64,000 nt of DNA from Pontibacter indicus (lineage in GTDB: Bacteria; Bacteroidota; Bacteroidia; Cytophagales; Hymenobacteraceae). Shown piece by piece: positions 51,783-60,461 of this stretch. Numbering within the stretch: position 1 is the stretch's first letter; the number at the start of each line of letters is the position of its first letter. The stretch covers positions 620,001 to 684,000 of the forward strand of contig NZ_FTPP01000002.1 of NCBI RefSeq assembly GCF_900156345.1, in the 5' to 3' direction. The position numbers were made by a program, and so were the translations under genes. The notes under the pieces are model-generated. The model did not search any database and was not told where the DNA came from. It saw nothing but the letters and a program-made list of their open reading frames with translations.

Positions 51783-52280
51783 TTACCAAGTGTCCTGCAC
51801 TTTCATGATTTTCTCAATCAGTTCACGCACAGCGCCCTTGCCTCCGTCCTTAGTTGAAATGAAGGTGCAAATCTCCCGGATGTCATCTGCCGCATCGGCA
51901 GGGCAGGCCCGCAGGCCGCAACGCTGCATGGCTTCCTGGTCTGGCATGTCGTCGCCCATGTAGGCTACCGTAGCCGGGTGGATTCCCCGCATGTAAAGGT
52001 AGTTCTCCAGTTCCTCCACTTTGTCCTCTACGCCTAGAAACATATCCTCGATCTCAAGCTCCTCCAGGCGCACGCGCACGCCCGGTTCATTTTTAGCAGT
52101 GATGATGGCCACGTTATATCCTTGGCGTATGGCGTGTTTGATGGCAAAGCCATCTTTTATGTTGAAGGCACGCACTTTTTCGCCGTCGGCAAACACGTAG
52201 AGCGAGCCGTCTGTCAGTACGCCATCCACATCAAAAACGAAGGTATTGATGCGTGTAAGGTCAGGTTGAGTAATCGACAT
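51783..52280 (-). CDS. kdsC: KDO-8-phosphate phosphatase KdsC-like (HAD)
   Basis: 165 residues of the tetrameric HAD phosphatase type without a cap. The nucleophile pair is D17 and D19 in FVFDVDGVLTDG, then IITAKNE and AYMGDDMPDQ give motifs 2 and 4. This subfamily removes phosphate from KDO-8-P in lipopolysaccharide synthesis; other C0-type phosphatases are a smaller possibility. Confidence 0.88.
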   Translation of the reverse strand: MSITQPDLTRINTFVFDVDGVLTDGSLYVFADGEKVRAFNIKDGFAIKHAIRQGYNVAIITAKNEPGVRVRLEELEIEDMFLGVEDKVEELENYLYMRGIHPATVAYMGDDMPDQEAMQRCGLRACPADAADDIREICTFISTKDGGKGAVRELIEKIMKVQDTW

Positions 52281-52293
52281 AGTTATAAAAGAA

Positions 52294-52321
52294 AAAGGTC
52301 CTTTCGAGTGAAAGGACCTTT
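52294..52321 (-). terminator. Terminator after iscX
   Basis: AAAGGTCCTTTC (52294-52305) and GAAAGGACCTTT (52310-52321) form a perfect 12-bp stem with loop GAGT, followed on minus by TTTC. It lies between iscX and the KdsC-like gene. Confidence 0.87.
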
Positions 52322-52373
52322 AAAAATATATATTTAATTTAATATTACGAATTTTTCAGGACTGAATGTAAGC

Positions 52374-52616
52374 TTAGTCCTGGTTGTCGCGCCACTCGTA
52401 TACCCAGGCCGCCTGTATCTGCTCCAGGTGTCCCTCATTGGATTCCTCGCGCTTACCAACAAAGTTAGGCAGCGTCAGTACCCAGTCCAGCAGCTCAGTA
52501 AAGCGCACGCGGTAAATCTTTGACTCGTTGAAATCATCGCCGAATTTTTCGTACAGGGCCATGGCTATGTCTTCATAGTCATTCCAGTGAATCGGCGGTT
52601 CATAATTCTTATCCAT
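52374..52616 (-). CDS. iscX: Fe-S cluster assembly protein IscX
   Basis: 80 residues matching the whole of IscX: IHWNDYEDIAMALYEKF and ESKIYRVRFTELLDWVL are the conserved parts. IscX binds IscS and modulates iron-sulfur cluster assembly. It follows the ferredoxin gene with 66 bases between, forming an isc-type pair away from a full isc operon. Confidence 0.93.
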   Translation of the reverse strand: MDKNYEPPIHWNDYEDIAMALYEKFGDDFNESKIYRVRFTELLDWVLTLPNFVGKREESNEGHLEQIQAAWVYEWRDNQD

Positions 52617-52682
52617 GTGTCTATCAGTTATTGTGGATGTTCAGTTATCGGTTAATCAGCATTGCTTGGGTGGCAGTCCGGA

Positions 52683-53012
52683 TTAATGACCCAGGAAGTC
52701 CTGTGGCGGTATCGTTACAACGACATCCTCGTTGCCCTGCACAACGCACTGGCAGCCCAGGCGGGAGTTGATGCGCGGGTCAACGGCGCGGTCAATGTAG
52801 TCTTCTTCTTTGTCCGAGATCTCCGGCAGGTCGTCCATACCTGACTCCACGTACACGTGGCAGGTACTGCAGCCGCACACGCCGCCGCAGTTGTGCTGCA
52901 GCTTAATGTCGTTGTTAAGCGCCACGTCCAGCACCGATTCGCCCTCCACAGCCGGGAGAACCTGATCGGGTGAGCCGTCAGCGAATTTGAAAGTTATATT
53001 TACAATTTTCAT
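52683..53012 (-). CDS. fdx: Adrenodoxin-type 2Fe-2S ferredoxin
   Basis: 109 residues with ligands C42, C48, C51 and C87 in the C-x5-C-x2-C-x35-C order of adrenodoxin-type ferredoxins; C46 and C89 are additional. HNCGGVCGCSTCHVYV is the cluster loop. It probably donates electrons in iron-sulfur cluster assembly, in keeping with iscX next to it. Confidence 0.93.
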   Translation of the reverse strand: MKIVNITFKFADGSPDQVLPAVEGESVLDVALNNDIKLQHNCGGVCGCSTCHVYVESGMDDLPEISDKEEDYIDRAVDPRINSRLGCQCVVQGNEDVVVTIPPQDFLGH

Positions 53013-53032
53013 GTCTCTTGCTATTTACGGTG

Positions 53033-53063
53033 CAAAGTTATGAAACATGCCCCCCGATTCAAA
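53033..53063 (-). promoter_or_regulatory. Consensus promoter for fdx-iscX
   Basis: On minus, TTTG (complement of 53060-53063) is followed after exactly 19 bases by TAACTTTG (complement of 53033-53040). This is a perfect Bacteroidota housekeeping promoter, with the start codon about 20 bases downstream. Confidence 0.85.
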
Positions 53064-53146
53064 GCCGGGCGCTTTATACCTTTGCTGAATATAACAAAAG
53101 GAGGATGAATAGGTTGCTTTATGCGAAGGGTGACTGCAGATGAGAC

Positions 53147-53926
53147 CTACTTTTTCGGGTGCTGCGCCTGTATGCTCCGCGTGAGCAACTGGTATACCTG
53201 TTGGTAGAACGGCTGGTCCTGCAGCAGCTTCAGGTGTTCCTCGATCACATTCTGATCATGGCGCACAGCAGGTCCTGTCTGCACTTGGAAAGGATGACTC
53301 TGTAGTGCCTTGGCAACCGTCTCCTGAATAAGCGGCTGTAGGAGCGTATTGGGCAGGTCTGCCTGTTGGAGCAGCTGTCGGCTTATACCCAGCAGGTGGT
53401 TGGTGAAGTTGCAGGCAAACACAGCCGCCAGGTGCAGCTGCTTTCTTTTGCGAGAGTCCACTAGGTGTACTTCCTTTGAAATAGTGCCAGCCACTTCCTG
53501 CAATGTCTGAAAGGTGTGTTCGTCTTCGGCTTCCAGTAAAATGGGTATCGTGCTGAAATCAATAGGTTTCGATTTGGAGAAGGTCTGCAGCGGGTAGAAC
53601 ACACCCGTCCGGGCACCAGTTATACCTTGTAAAGCTGCCAGCGGCTGCGATCCCGAGGTGTGCACTACAATAGACCCTGCTGGAACTCTTACTGTCGCCA
53701 CGACCGAGGCAATGGCCGCATCCGGCACAGCAATTACAAATAGCTCAGCGCCAGTAGTTCGCAAATCAAGAGAGTCAACCGCCTTGGCTGGCGACAGTTC
53801 CGCTGCCAGTTCTTCCCGGTGCGCGGCAGTCGGGCTGTATAAAGCCACTATCTTATGCCCCGCTTGGTTCAACGCCTTTCCTAAGTGCCAAGCTACATTC
53901 CCGGAACCGATGAGGGTTATTTTCAT
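53147..53926 (-). CDS. Rossmann and DUF2520 domain protein
   Basis: The start MKITLIGSGNVAWHLGKALN gives 259 residues. Residues 1-120 form a dinucleotide-binding fold with GSGNVA, VIAVPDAAI and VVHTSGSQPLAAL; residues 125-255 are a helical DUF2520 domain with GVFYPLQTFSK and FACNFTNHLLGIS. The pair resembles ketopantoate or pyrroline-carboxylate reductase-like dehydrogenases, with substrate unknown. The stop of the glycosyltransferase gene upstream overlaps this start as ATGA. Confidence 0.88.
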   Translation of the reverse strand: MKITLIGSGNVAWHLGKALNQAGHKIVALYSPTAAHREELAAELSPAKAVDSLDLRTTGAELFVIAVPDAAIASVVATVRVPAGSIVVHTSGSQPLAALQGITGARTGVFYPLQTFSKSKPIDFSTIPILLEAEDEHTFQTLQEVAGTISKEVHLVDSRKRKQLHLAAVFACNFTNHLLGISRQLLQQADLPNTLLQPLIQETVAKALQSHPFQVQTGPAVRHDQNVIEEHLKLLQDQPFYQQVYQLLTRSIQAQHPKK

Positions 53927-55143
53927 GGGGAGGGAGTGTGTTGGGTGATAACTTGCTGGTACAGGTCCATGATTTGCTTGCATACCACAGATCTGGAGTA
54001 TTTACTCATAAAATTGGCTCTTATTTCTTTAGCATTGTACCGCTCATAATTCAGATACAAATCTTCCATGGCTCCAAATAGTGCATCTGTGTTACCTGGT
54101 TCTACCACCAACCCATTCTTGTCGTGTATAATACTTTCAGAGCCCCCACAATAAGTGCCAATTAAAGGTTTACCGCATGCTGAGGCTTCTAATAAGACAA
54201 GTGGTAGATTTTCATGAAAACTAGGTAATACAAATGCATCACAATTCTGGAGTTGCTCTGCAGCCTGTTGTCGGTTTAAAGTACCCAGCCATTGAACATG
54301 CTCTGTGATAGATAAACTTGAAGCCAATGATTGGTACTCCTGACGCTGCGGCCCATCGCCTCCGATTATCAAGCGTGTGTTTTTATATTGCTCATGTATA
54401 CGTTTGAATGCTTCAAGCAGAAATTTTATCCCTTTTCTATCTTCCAAAACAGCTAATGTAAAGAACGTAAACCTTTGGTCTGTTTTAGGTATATGCTTAG
54501 GTTGGAAGACGCTCTCATCGGTTAAGTTTGGAATAAGCTTAAGCCTTGGTATGTCCCATTGTGTTAATGTCTCTTTCTGCTGTGGACTAACTACGATATT
54601 TGCTGCTGAATAATGAAATGGCTTGGCTAAGTATTGATTTAAAGTACCATTAGCTTTCAAAAATGAACGAAATGGGAAAGGTGCCATATGCTCAGTAATA
54701 GTATAAGGGACAGCGAACTTTTCAGCTAGCATCATAGCTACCCAACCGCCTGGGTGAGCGCTGTGTGCGTGGATAATATCGACCTTACCGACTTCTTCTT
54801 GGAATTTTTGAAAGTGTTTTACATTCACTTTAATAATGTTGTTGATATTGCCTCGAAGAAACTTTCTCGTCCAAGTAAAAGCAGGGGTATAATATTCTGT
54901 AATATTTCTCCCCAACTTTTGTGTAGTAGCCTTCTTCAAAGGGTATTTAAAAAGTTTTGAGATGTTTTTTAAATGATCTTTGCCCAGCAATAGTAAATCA
55001 TTTTCATGCGTTCCCCACGTGCTTATAGCGAAATTCGATTCAGGGTATAACTCAGCCACAGCGAGAGACTGCTCTTTGTTGAAAATTCCTGTGTGTGGGT
55101 TATCTTTGCTGGGATACCAAGAAGGAATGACAAATACGTTCAT
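53923..55143 (-). CDS. GT4-family glycosyltransferase
   Basis: 406 residues with a GT-B fold. The C-terminal half holds IIGGDGPQRQEY and the nucleotide-sugar EX7E motif (EN LPLVLL E followed by ASACGKPLIGTYCGG), typical of GT4. The N-terminal half contains IIHAHSAHPGGWVA. The gene is clearly more AT-rich than neighbours and shares ATGA overlaps with both flanking genes, so it is tightly coupled. It may add a sugar to an O-antigen or exopolysaccharide. Confidence 0.88.
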   Translation of the reverse strand: MNVFVIPSWYPSKDNPHTGIFNKEQSLAVAELYPESNFAISTWGTHENDLLLLGKDHLKNISKLFKYPLKKATTQKLGRNITEYYTPAFTWTRKFLRGNINNIIKVNVKHFQKFQEEVGKVDIIHAHSAHPGGWVAMMLAEKFAVPYTITEHMAPFPFRSFLKANGTLNQYLAKPFHYSAANIVVSPQQKETLTQWDIPRLKLIPNLTDESVFQPKHIPKTDQRFTFFTLAVLEDRKGIKFLLEAFKRIHEQYKNTRLIIGGDGPQRQEYQSLASSLSITEHVQWLGTLNRQQAAEQLQNCDAFVLPSFHENLPLVLLEASACGKPLIGTYCGGSESIIHDKNGLVVEPGNTDALFGAMEDLYLNYERYNAKEIRANFMSKYSRSVVCKQIMDLYQQVITQHTPSP

Positions 55144-56057
55144 CGATAAATAGTATATTCAGGTACACAGCCTAACTGAGCTGAAACTTGAGAAAATGAA
55201 CTGTTATAAGAACCTAGAACCTTCTGGGTTTTAGATAAACAGTAAAGGTCAACCAAAGAGTCCTGTATACCTTCCGTTGAGTTTCTGTCCAAAGTTCTTT
55301 TTTGGCTGGTTATTACCTTTCCAGGAAACAGGTCTTTTACTAAAGCTTCTGTCTCTGCACAGTCAGTTGCAAGAAAGAAGTTAACTGTTGGTTTTGTTTT
55401 TAGTTCCTCCAGCATCCTTTTAATAAAATGCTCTGTACTGCTGTACTTAATAGCTTCAGTATGATCGGTTCGACGAATATGTACTCCAATTGTATTGCTA
55501 AATTGCTGTGTAACAGAGTTAATAATATTTTGTAAATGCTTTATTGGAATGAAATTCCTAACATAATTTTGTTCAGATGAAAATCGCCAGGAGGTACAGA
55601 TAAAGCAGTTTTTTTCAGTTTGCATCCTTTCTTTGAAAGGCTTCAATAATTCATAAGACTTTTCCTCGTAATCATAAATAGTACTAAAATTTTTGGGAGA
55701 GATATCTGAAATGGGTTCTAAAGCATCATAAATTTCTTCAAACCATATTTCATGCTTAATTCCTAAAATTAATGATGTTAATGTATATATTTTTTTGCGA
55801 ACAGGAGTATGAGGTTTGGAGCCAGGTAAATAAGGATAAAGTAATTTTAACCCTAAGAACCTCTTTTCTTCAATTACCCTAAAGTTACTGCTTGGCTCAA
55901 ATAAATCTGAGTAACGGCAATTTAAGAATCTGTCTCTACCCCAAAACACCACCAAGTCTTTGTTTAAAGAATCTGCTATTTGTAAAGCAGAATCTATGGC
56001 ACGTATTCTATTGCAGAGCCCTGCTACAGGTTTGAGATAAATTTTCTTTTTTGACAT
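55140..56057 (-). CDS. NodZ/fucosyltransferase-like glycosyltransferase
   Basis: 305 residues. YLKPVAGLCNRIRAIDSAL at the start corresponds to the GxGNRxR-type loop of fucosyltransferases, and IGVHIRRTDHTEAIKYSS carries the HxRRxD motif that binds GDP-fucose in NodZ, POFUT and GT11/GT23 enzymes. FFLATDCAETEALVKDLFPG and a late DLYCLSKTQKVLGSYNSSFSQ also match. The exact sugar transferred is inference. It overlaps the GT4 gene by four bases and is AT-rich. Confidence 0.72.
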   Translation of the reverse strand: MSKKKIYLKPVAGLCNRIRAIDSALQIADSLNKDLVVFWGRDRFLNCRYSDLFEPSSNFRVIEEKRFLGLKLLYPYLPGSKPHTPVRKKIYTLTSLILGIKHEIWFEEIYDALEPISDISPKNFSTIYDYEEKSYELLKPFKERMQTEKNCFICTSWRFSSEQNYVRNFIPIKHLQNIINSVTQQFSNTIGVHIRRTDHTEAIKYSSTEHFIKRMLEELKTKPTVNFFLATDCAETEALVKDLFPGKVITSQKRTLDRNSTEGIQDSLVDLYCLSKTQKVLGSYNSSFSQVSAQLGCVPEYTIYR

Positions 56058-56131
56058 GTTGAAATTTACTTATAACAAATAAGGCAGGCCTTTCAAAGGC
56101 CTGCCTTACAAATCTAACACAATTCAGCAGT

Positions 56132-58729
56132 TTACGCTACTTGTGCCTTGCGTTCCGCTTTTACCTTCGGTGCTTTCCCTTCGCCAGAACCGCCTTCTTT
56201 GTTGCGGCGCATAATGGCCATGACAAAGCCGATGGACATGATGATCGTGCCGATCCAGAGGATGTTCACGAAGGGCTTCTCCATTGCTTTCAGGATGATG
56301 TAGTCCTTCTGCGTCACGTTCACGCCGATTTTGAAGCGGTGATTTTCTGTGTCGATGTTGAGGAACGTGATGCGAATGCCTAAGTCTTCAATCACTTCCG
56401 GTACGCGGCCCATCATCTGGTCTTTGATCATCAGGACAGGGTGGGCGTGGTAGTTTTTGCGCTCGCCCATGATCTTCATGGCAGCTTGCACCGCTACGTC
56501 ACCTTCTACCAGCTTTACGCCAGGCACCTGGTCTATTTGCTCAATACCGTTGAACACGGCAATGTAGTCGTTGATCACAATCGTATCACCGGCTGAGAGC
56601 TCGTACTCCTGCAGTTCGCCCCAGTCCTTTTCTTCGTTCGGGTCAGGTACTGTGGAAACGTGGGTATAAAGGTCCTTGTCAGCGAAGTGCTTGATGTCCG
56701 GGGAGGCGAGGAGGCCCATGTTCGGGTTTACCTGGGCTCTTGGATAGAGCACAAAGTTTTCCTTGTCGCTTTCGTAGCTCACTTCGTAGTACGTGTTCTC
56801 TGGAGAGATCAGGTCCAGCGTGTCACCGGTCTCGAAATACACCTTGCCTTTTGCTTCTATTCTGCCACGGGCGATGGCCTTGTACAGGTCATCAGTCTGG
56901 TAAAGAAGCTCTTTGTTCACGTAGCCTGGCACGCCTTCCACTTCCTGGAACTGACCGTGGTAGCTCACTTTGAAGCGATCCATCTGCACAGGTGTGTTGC
57001 GCCACAGCAGCACGTTGTCACGGTTAATTTCGTCCGGGAACTCACGTGAGTAAAGGAGACCTGAGTTGTTTTGCGAGATGATGTTGGAGTAACCTGAAGA
57101 GAAGAGGATACCAATCAGCATCAGTGCTATACCGATGTGGGCCACAGCACCACCTGACAGCGTTACTTTCTTCTGCAGCAGGCCAAGTATAATGCTGAAG
57201 TTGGCGAATACCGCGAACAGCGACACCACAAACAGCAGGATGTATACCGGATTATCCAGCTTGAACGTGAAGATATCGAACTTATTGGAGAGGATGATTA
57301 CCAGACTGGAGAACAGCAGGGTAAGCATGATCGGCATGGTGATGGCATCTTTAAAGCTCTTCTTGTTCGCTTTTTTCCACCACAATAGCTGACCTACCCC
57401 TGTCAGGATGGCGATGGCAACACCCGCCCACAGCTGGAACTTGGTATAGTGCTCTACTTGGTCGGCAGGCAAAGCAGCGTTTGAGTCGATGCCGAAGAAA
57501 CCAAGGAAAGAGTTGTATACAGGTATAGAGGTCGTTACGAGCACCTGGAAAGCGGCCAGACAAAGCACAGCGGAGCCAATAAACACCCAGAACTCAGCAC
57601 TGTAAGTTGAAAGTTCTTTCTCCGTTGTCGGAATTTTTTTCCAGTTGTACACAAGCAGCGCAATGGACAGCACCGTGAAAGCCATCATATAAGTGAACAG
57701 CTGGCCTGACAGACCTAAGTCAGTGAAGGAGTGAACTGAGGCGTTGCCCAGAATACCGCTTCGTGTCAGGAAAGTCGCGTACAGGATCAGGATAAAGGAT
57801 GTGATTACCAGGATAAACGAAGCGCGCAGGCCCTGCTTGCTTCGACGGTAAGCGATCATGGTATGAATACCGCCCACCAGCACAAGCCACGGAATGTATA
57901 CCGCGTTCTCCACCGGGTCCCAGTTCCAGTAGCCACCGAAGTTCAGCGTTTCATAGGCCCAGTAAGCACCCATCATGATACCAATACCAAGTGATACGGC
58001 AGCAAAGTGTGTCCAAGGCAGGGCAGGGCGAATCCACTCACTGAACTTGCCTTTCCAAAGACCGGCAATCGCAAACGCAAACGGAACAAGTGCGGCGGCG
58101 TAGCCCAGGAACAGAGTTGGCGGGTGAATCACCATCCAATAGTTCTGCAACAGCGGGTTCAGGCCGGTACCGTCAGCTGGCCTAAAGTTAGGGTCCATGG
58201 CAAACACAGGGGCGTCGGCCATGAAATCGCGCATCAGAATAAAAGGAGAAGAACCAAGCTTAAAGTCGCCGATCACCACGCCCAGGATCATGGAAGAGAT
58301 GAATATCTGTACGAAAGAGAAGATGGCCATCACAGGTGCTTCCCACTGCTTGTTCTTCTTGCCGGCGTTCATCAGCACCAGGCCCAGGGCCACGTGCCAG
58401 AACATCCAAAGCAGGAACGACCCCTCCTGACCTTCCCAAAAACAGGAGATCATGTAATGCACCGGCAGGTGATTCGACGAGTGACTCCAGGCATAGTAGT
58501 ACTCGTAGCGGTGCTCGTAAATAATGTTGAAAAGGCAGAAAATAATGGCTATAACCGCTGCACTGTGCACATAAAAGGATATGCGGGCCAGTTTGCGCCA
58601 GCTAGTATCGCCACTTTCTTCCGTTTTTTGGCGCGCGGCCATAAAATAAGCATAGGAGGCTACGATGGCCGCTACGAAAGCTACAATCACACTAGCATGG
58701 CCAAAGTCTCCAATCAGCGTATTAATCAT
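56132..58729 (-). CDS. ccmF: Cytochrome c heme lyase CcmF
   Basis: An 865-residue membrane protein with about 14 helices and the tryptophan-rich heme-handling motif GGYWNWDPVENA that marks CcmF/NrfE. A periplasmic loop and a large C-terminal beta-rich domain follow (about 590-820). CcmF takes heme from CcmE and attaches it to apocytochrome c. It is longer than E. coli CcmF (about 650), as is usual in this phylum. Last gene of the ccm set. Confidence 0.93.
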   Translation of the reverse strand: MINTLIGDFGHASVIVAFVAAIVASYAYFMAARQKTEESGDTSWRKLARISFYVHSAAVIAIIFCLFNIIYEHRYEYYYAWSHSSNHLPVHYMISCFWEGQEGSFLLWMFWHVALGLVLMNAGKKNKQWEAPVMAIFSFVQIFISSMILGVVIGDFKLGSSPFILMRDFMADAPVFAMDPNFRPADGTGLNPLLQNYWMVIHPPTLFLGYAAALVPFAFAIAGLWKGKFSEWIRPALPWTHFAAVSLGIGIMMGAYWAYETLNFGGYWNWDPVENAVYIPWLVLVGGIHTMIAYRRSKQGLRASFILVITSFILILYATFLTRSGILGNASVHSFTDLGLSGQLFTYMMAFTVLSIALLVYNWKKIPTTEKELSTYSAEFWVFIGSAVLCLAAFQVLVTTSIPVYNSFLGFFGIDSNAALPADQVEHYTKFQLWAGVAIAILTGVGQLLWWKKANKKSFKDAITMPIMLTLLFSSLVIILSNKFDIFTFKLDNPVYILLFVVSLFAVFANFSIILGLLQKKVTLSGGAVAHIGIALMLIGILFSSGYSNIISQNNSGLLYSREFPDEINRDNVLLWRNTPVQMDRFKVSYHGQFQEVEGVPGYVNKELLYQTDDLYKAIARGRIEAKGKVYFETGDTLDLISPENTYYEVSYESDKENFVLYPRAQVNPNMGLLASPDIKHFADKDLYTHVSTVPDPNEEKDWGELQEYELSAGDTIVINDYIAVFNGIEQIDQVPGVKLVEGDVAVQAAMKIMGERKNYHAHPVLMIKDQMMGRVPEVIEDLGIRITFLNIDTENHRFKIGVNVTQKDYIILKAMEKPFVNILWIGTIIMSIGFVMAIMRRNKEGGSGEGKAPKVKAERKAQVA

Positions 58730-58818
58730 CTTATATAGTTAAGAGTTGAGAGTTATGAGTTAAGAGTTGAAGAGGTATAAAAAGACTTTTAACTCTTCAC
58801 TTTAACTTTTAACTAAAT

Positions 58819-59244
58819 TTATATACCTGCAGTGTTGGTTTGAATTTCGTTCTCCGTGTATTTGGACGGACACTTGAGGAGGATCTTGTCGGCCACGAAA
58901 ACGTCGTTCTGCATGTTGCCTGTAATCACAACCTGCTCGGAGCGCTCAAAGTCCTGCGGCTTAGGGTTGAAGTAGACCACACGCTGCTCGTAACGGTTGG
59001 TGTCCACCAGCGTGAAGGAAAAGTAGTTCGGGTCCTTCATCGGTTCATAGTGCATGCCCACGATATGTCCCTGATCGTCTTTCTTAAGGCGGCCTACCAC
59101 GTGTACCTTCGTAGTCTTGCCATCCTCCGCCAGTTCAATAGCCTCACCAAACGAAACATAGGTGCTCGCGTCGCCAGCTGTGGTCATGATGATGCCGATG
59201 GCCATGGCGATAATTAAAATACCGATGATGTGTGATTTTTTCAT
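58819..59244 (-). CDS. ccmE: Heme chaperone CcmE, CxxxY variant
   Basis: 141 residues with an N-terminal membrane helix and an OB-fold domain. The heme-attachment motif, HxxxY in E. coli, here reads C125-P-S-K-Y129 (LLKCPSKYTENE), i.e. the CxxxY variant. CcmE receives heme from CcmC and passes it to CcmF. The rest matches the family (VHVVGRLKKDDQGHIVG, FSFTLVDTN, VITGNMQNDVFVADKIL). Confidence 0.92.
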   Translation of the reverse strand: MKKSHIIGILIIAMAIGIIMTTAGDASTYVSFGEAIELAEDGKTTKVHVVGRLKKDDQGHIVGMHYEPMKDPNYFSFTLVDTNRYEQRVVYFNPKPQDFERSEQVVITGNMQNDVFVADKILLKCPSKYTENEIQTNTAGI

Positions 59245-59350
59245 CTTAATCCGAGGTATAGATTCTCCTATTCTGATAGCCTAACACACGACAGAGGCTT
59301 TTAAATCCATCGCAGATAGGGATATTCGTCATTTTTTGCTAAAAAAAGAC

Positions 59351-59626
59351 CTAGCGATTTACATACTCGTCTTTCAGCTGCTTTTCCAGTCGGCCCACCT
59401 TGCGGTCGAGGGCAATGAGGTAGAACAGCACACCTGCCAGCACGGTGAGCAGCACGGCCACCACCACGTAGATCTTGCCATCCTGGCGCAGGGCATCAGC
59501 CATTTCGATGTTCTGCTGCGGAGCCGACGAGAACTCCACCATCTGGTCCTGGGCCATGGCTGGTTCAACGGCCAGCAGCATGCCCAACATAAAGCAGCAA
59601 ATGGCCAGTATTCTAAACATTTTCAT
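59351..59626 (-). CDS. ccmD: CcmD-like protein with signal peptide
   Basis: 91 residues: a signal peptide (MKMFRILAICCFMLGMLLAVEPAMAQ), a short linker and one membrane helix (IYVVVAVLLTVLAGVLFYLIALD) followed by a basic RKVGRLEKQLKD tail. The tail and position right after ccmC identify CcmD, the small adaptor of the CcmABCD heme exporter. The signal peptide is an addition compared with proteobacterial CcmD. It overlaps ccmC by 14 bases. Confidence 0.8.
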   Translation of the reverse strand: MKMFRILAICCFMLGMLLAVEPAMAQDQMVEFSSAPQQNIEMADALRQDGKIYVVVAVLLTVLAGVLFYLIALDRKVGRLEKQLKDEYVNR

Positions 59627-60278
59627 ATAGGCGTTGTCTCAGTAATTCAAGTCTCGATTTCACATTTATGATCCAGACACCCAGCAGCGTCCAGCCCAGC
59701 ACGGCCGGGTAGAACACCATACGCAGGCTGCTGTCGAGGTCGTAGGCGTTAAAGCCGGGGTTGCCGCCGTTACCCGGGTGGAGCGAGTCCGTCAGGCGGG
59801 GCAGTATGAAAAGCAATGGGATAAGGGCCGCAAAGGCGAAGATGTTGTAGACCGCACTGATGCGGGCGCGTTGCTGTTGCTCGGCAAAGGAGCTGCGCAG
59901 CACCAGGTAGGCGAAGTAAATCAGCAGGCCAATGGCCGCACCGTTCTGTTTCGGGTCGTTGCTCCAGTACTCGCCCCACGTAAACTTAGCCCACTCCATA
60001 CCTGTCACGATGCCCAGGACGCCGAAAAGTATCCCTACCTTGGCAGATTCGTGGGCAATCACGTCGTTCCGGACACTGGGTTTTCGCAAGTACTTAATGG
60101 AGTACACCACCGACACCAGCAGGATCAGGATCATGCCAAACCACATGGGCACGTGGAAGTACAGATTGCGGATGGTTTCGTTGAGGATGGCCAGTCGGGG
60201 AACATCCGACAGCATACCTACTGCCACGGTAAACACCAGCAGCAGCACGGTCAGTATTTTCCACCAGTTCTTTTTCAT
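59613..60278 (-). CDS. ccmC: Heme exporter/handling protein CcmC
   Basis: 221 residues with six membrane helices. The tryptophan-rich loop reads TWGEYWSNDPKQNGA, where the usual WWVWD of CcmC is replaced by an EYWSND form; conserved histidines lie in the loops before and after (FHVPMW and DVIAHESAK). CcmC attaches heme to CcmE. Family placement is firm from layout and from its neighbours. Confidence 0.9.
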   Translation of the reverse strand: MKKNWWKILTVLLLVFTVAVGMLSDVPRLAILNETIRNLYFHVPMWFGMILILLVSVVYSIKYLRKPSVRNDVIAHESAKVGILFGVLGIVTGMEWAKFTWGEYWSNDPKQNGAAIGLLIYFAYLVLRSSFAEQQQRARISAVYNIFAFAALIPLLFILPRLTDSLHPGNGGNPGFNAYDLDSSLRMVFYPAVLGWTLLGVWIINVKSRLELLRQRLYENV

Positions 60279-60461
60279 GTTCCTTCTTCTCTTATTTTGA
60301 TGGAAGCCCGTTTGGGCAGGCCTTCATACTACTTTTATCTCTAACAGTTCTGCCGCTGAAATTGTCGCAAAACCGGGCTGAAACTGTCTCTTAATTTTGG
60401 CCGGATCAGTTAGTTATACCTTATTTTCCGGCGGCTATACCTTGGCGTGCCGGGGTATGCC

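Noticed and set aside
58737-58815. GAGTTAAGAGTTGA-type tract between ccmF and ccmE
   Set aside because: Short imperfect repeats only; too irregular for CRISPR and without spacers of equal length.
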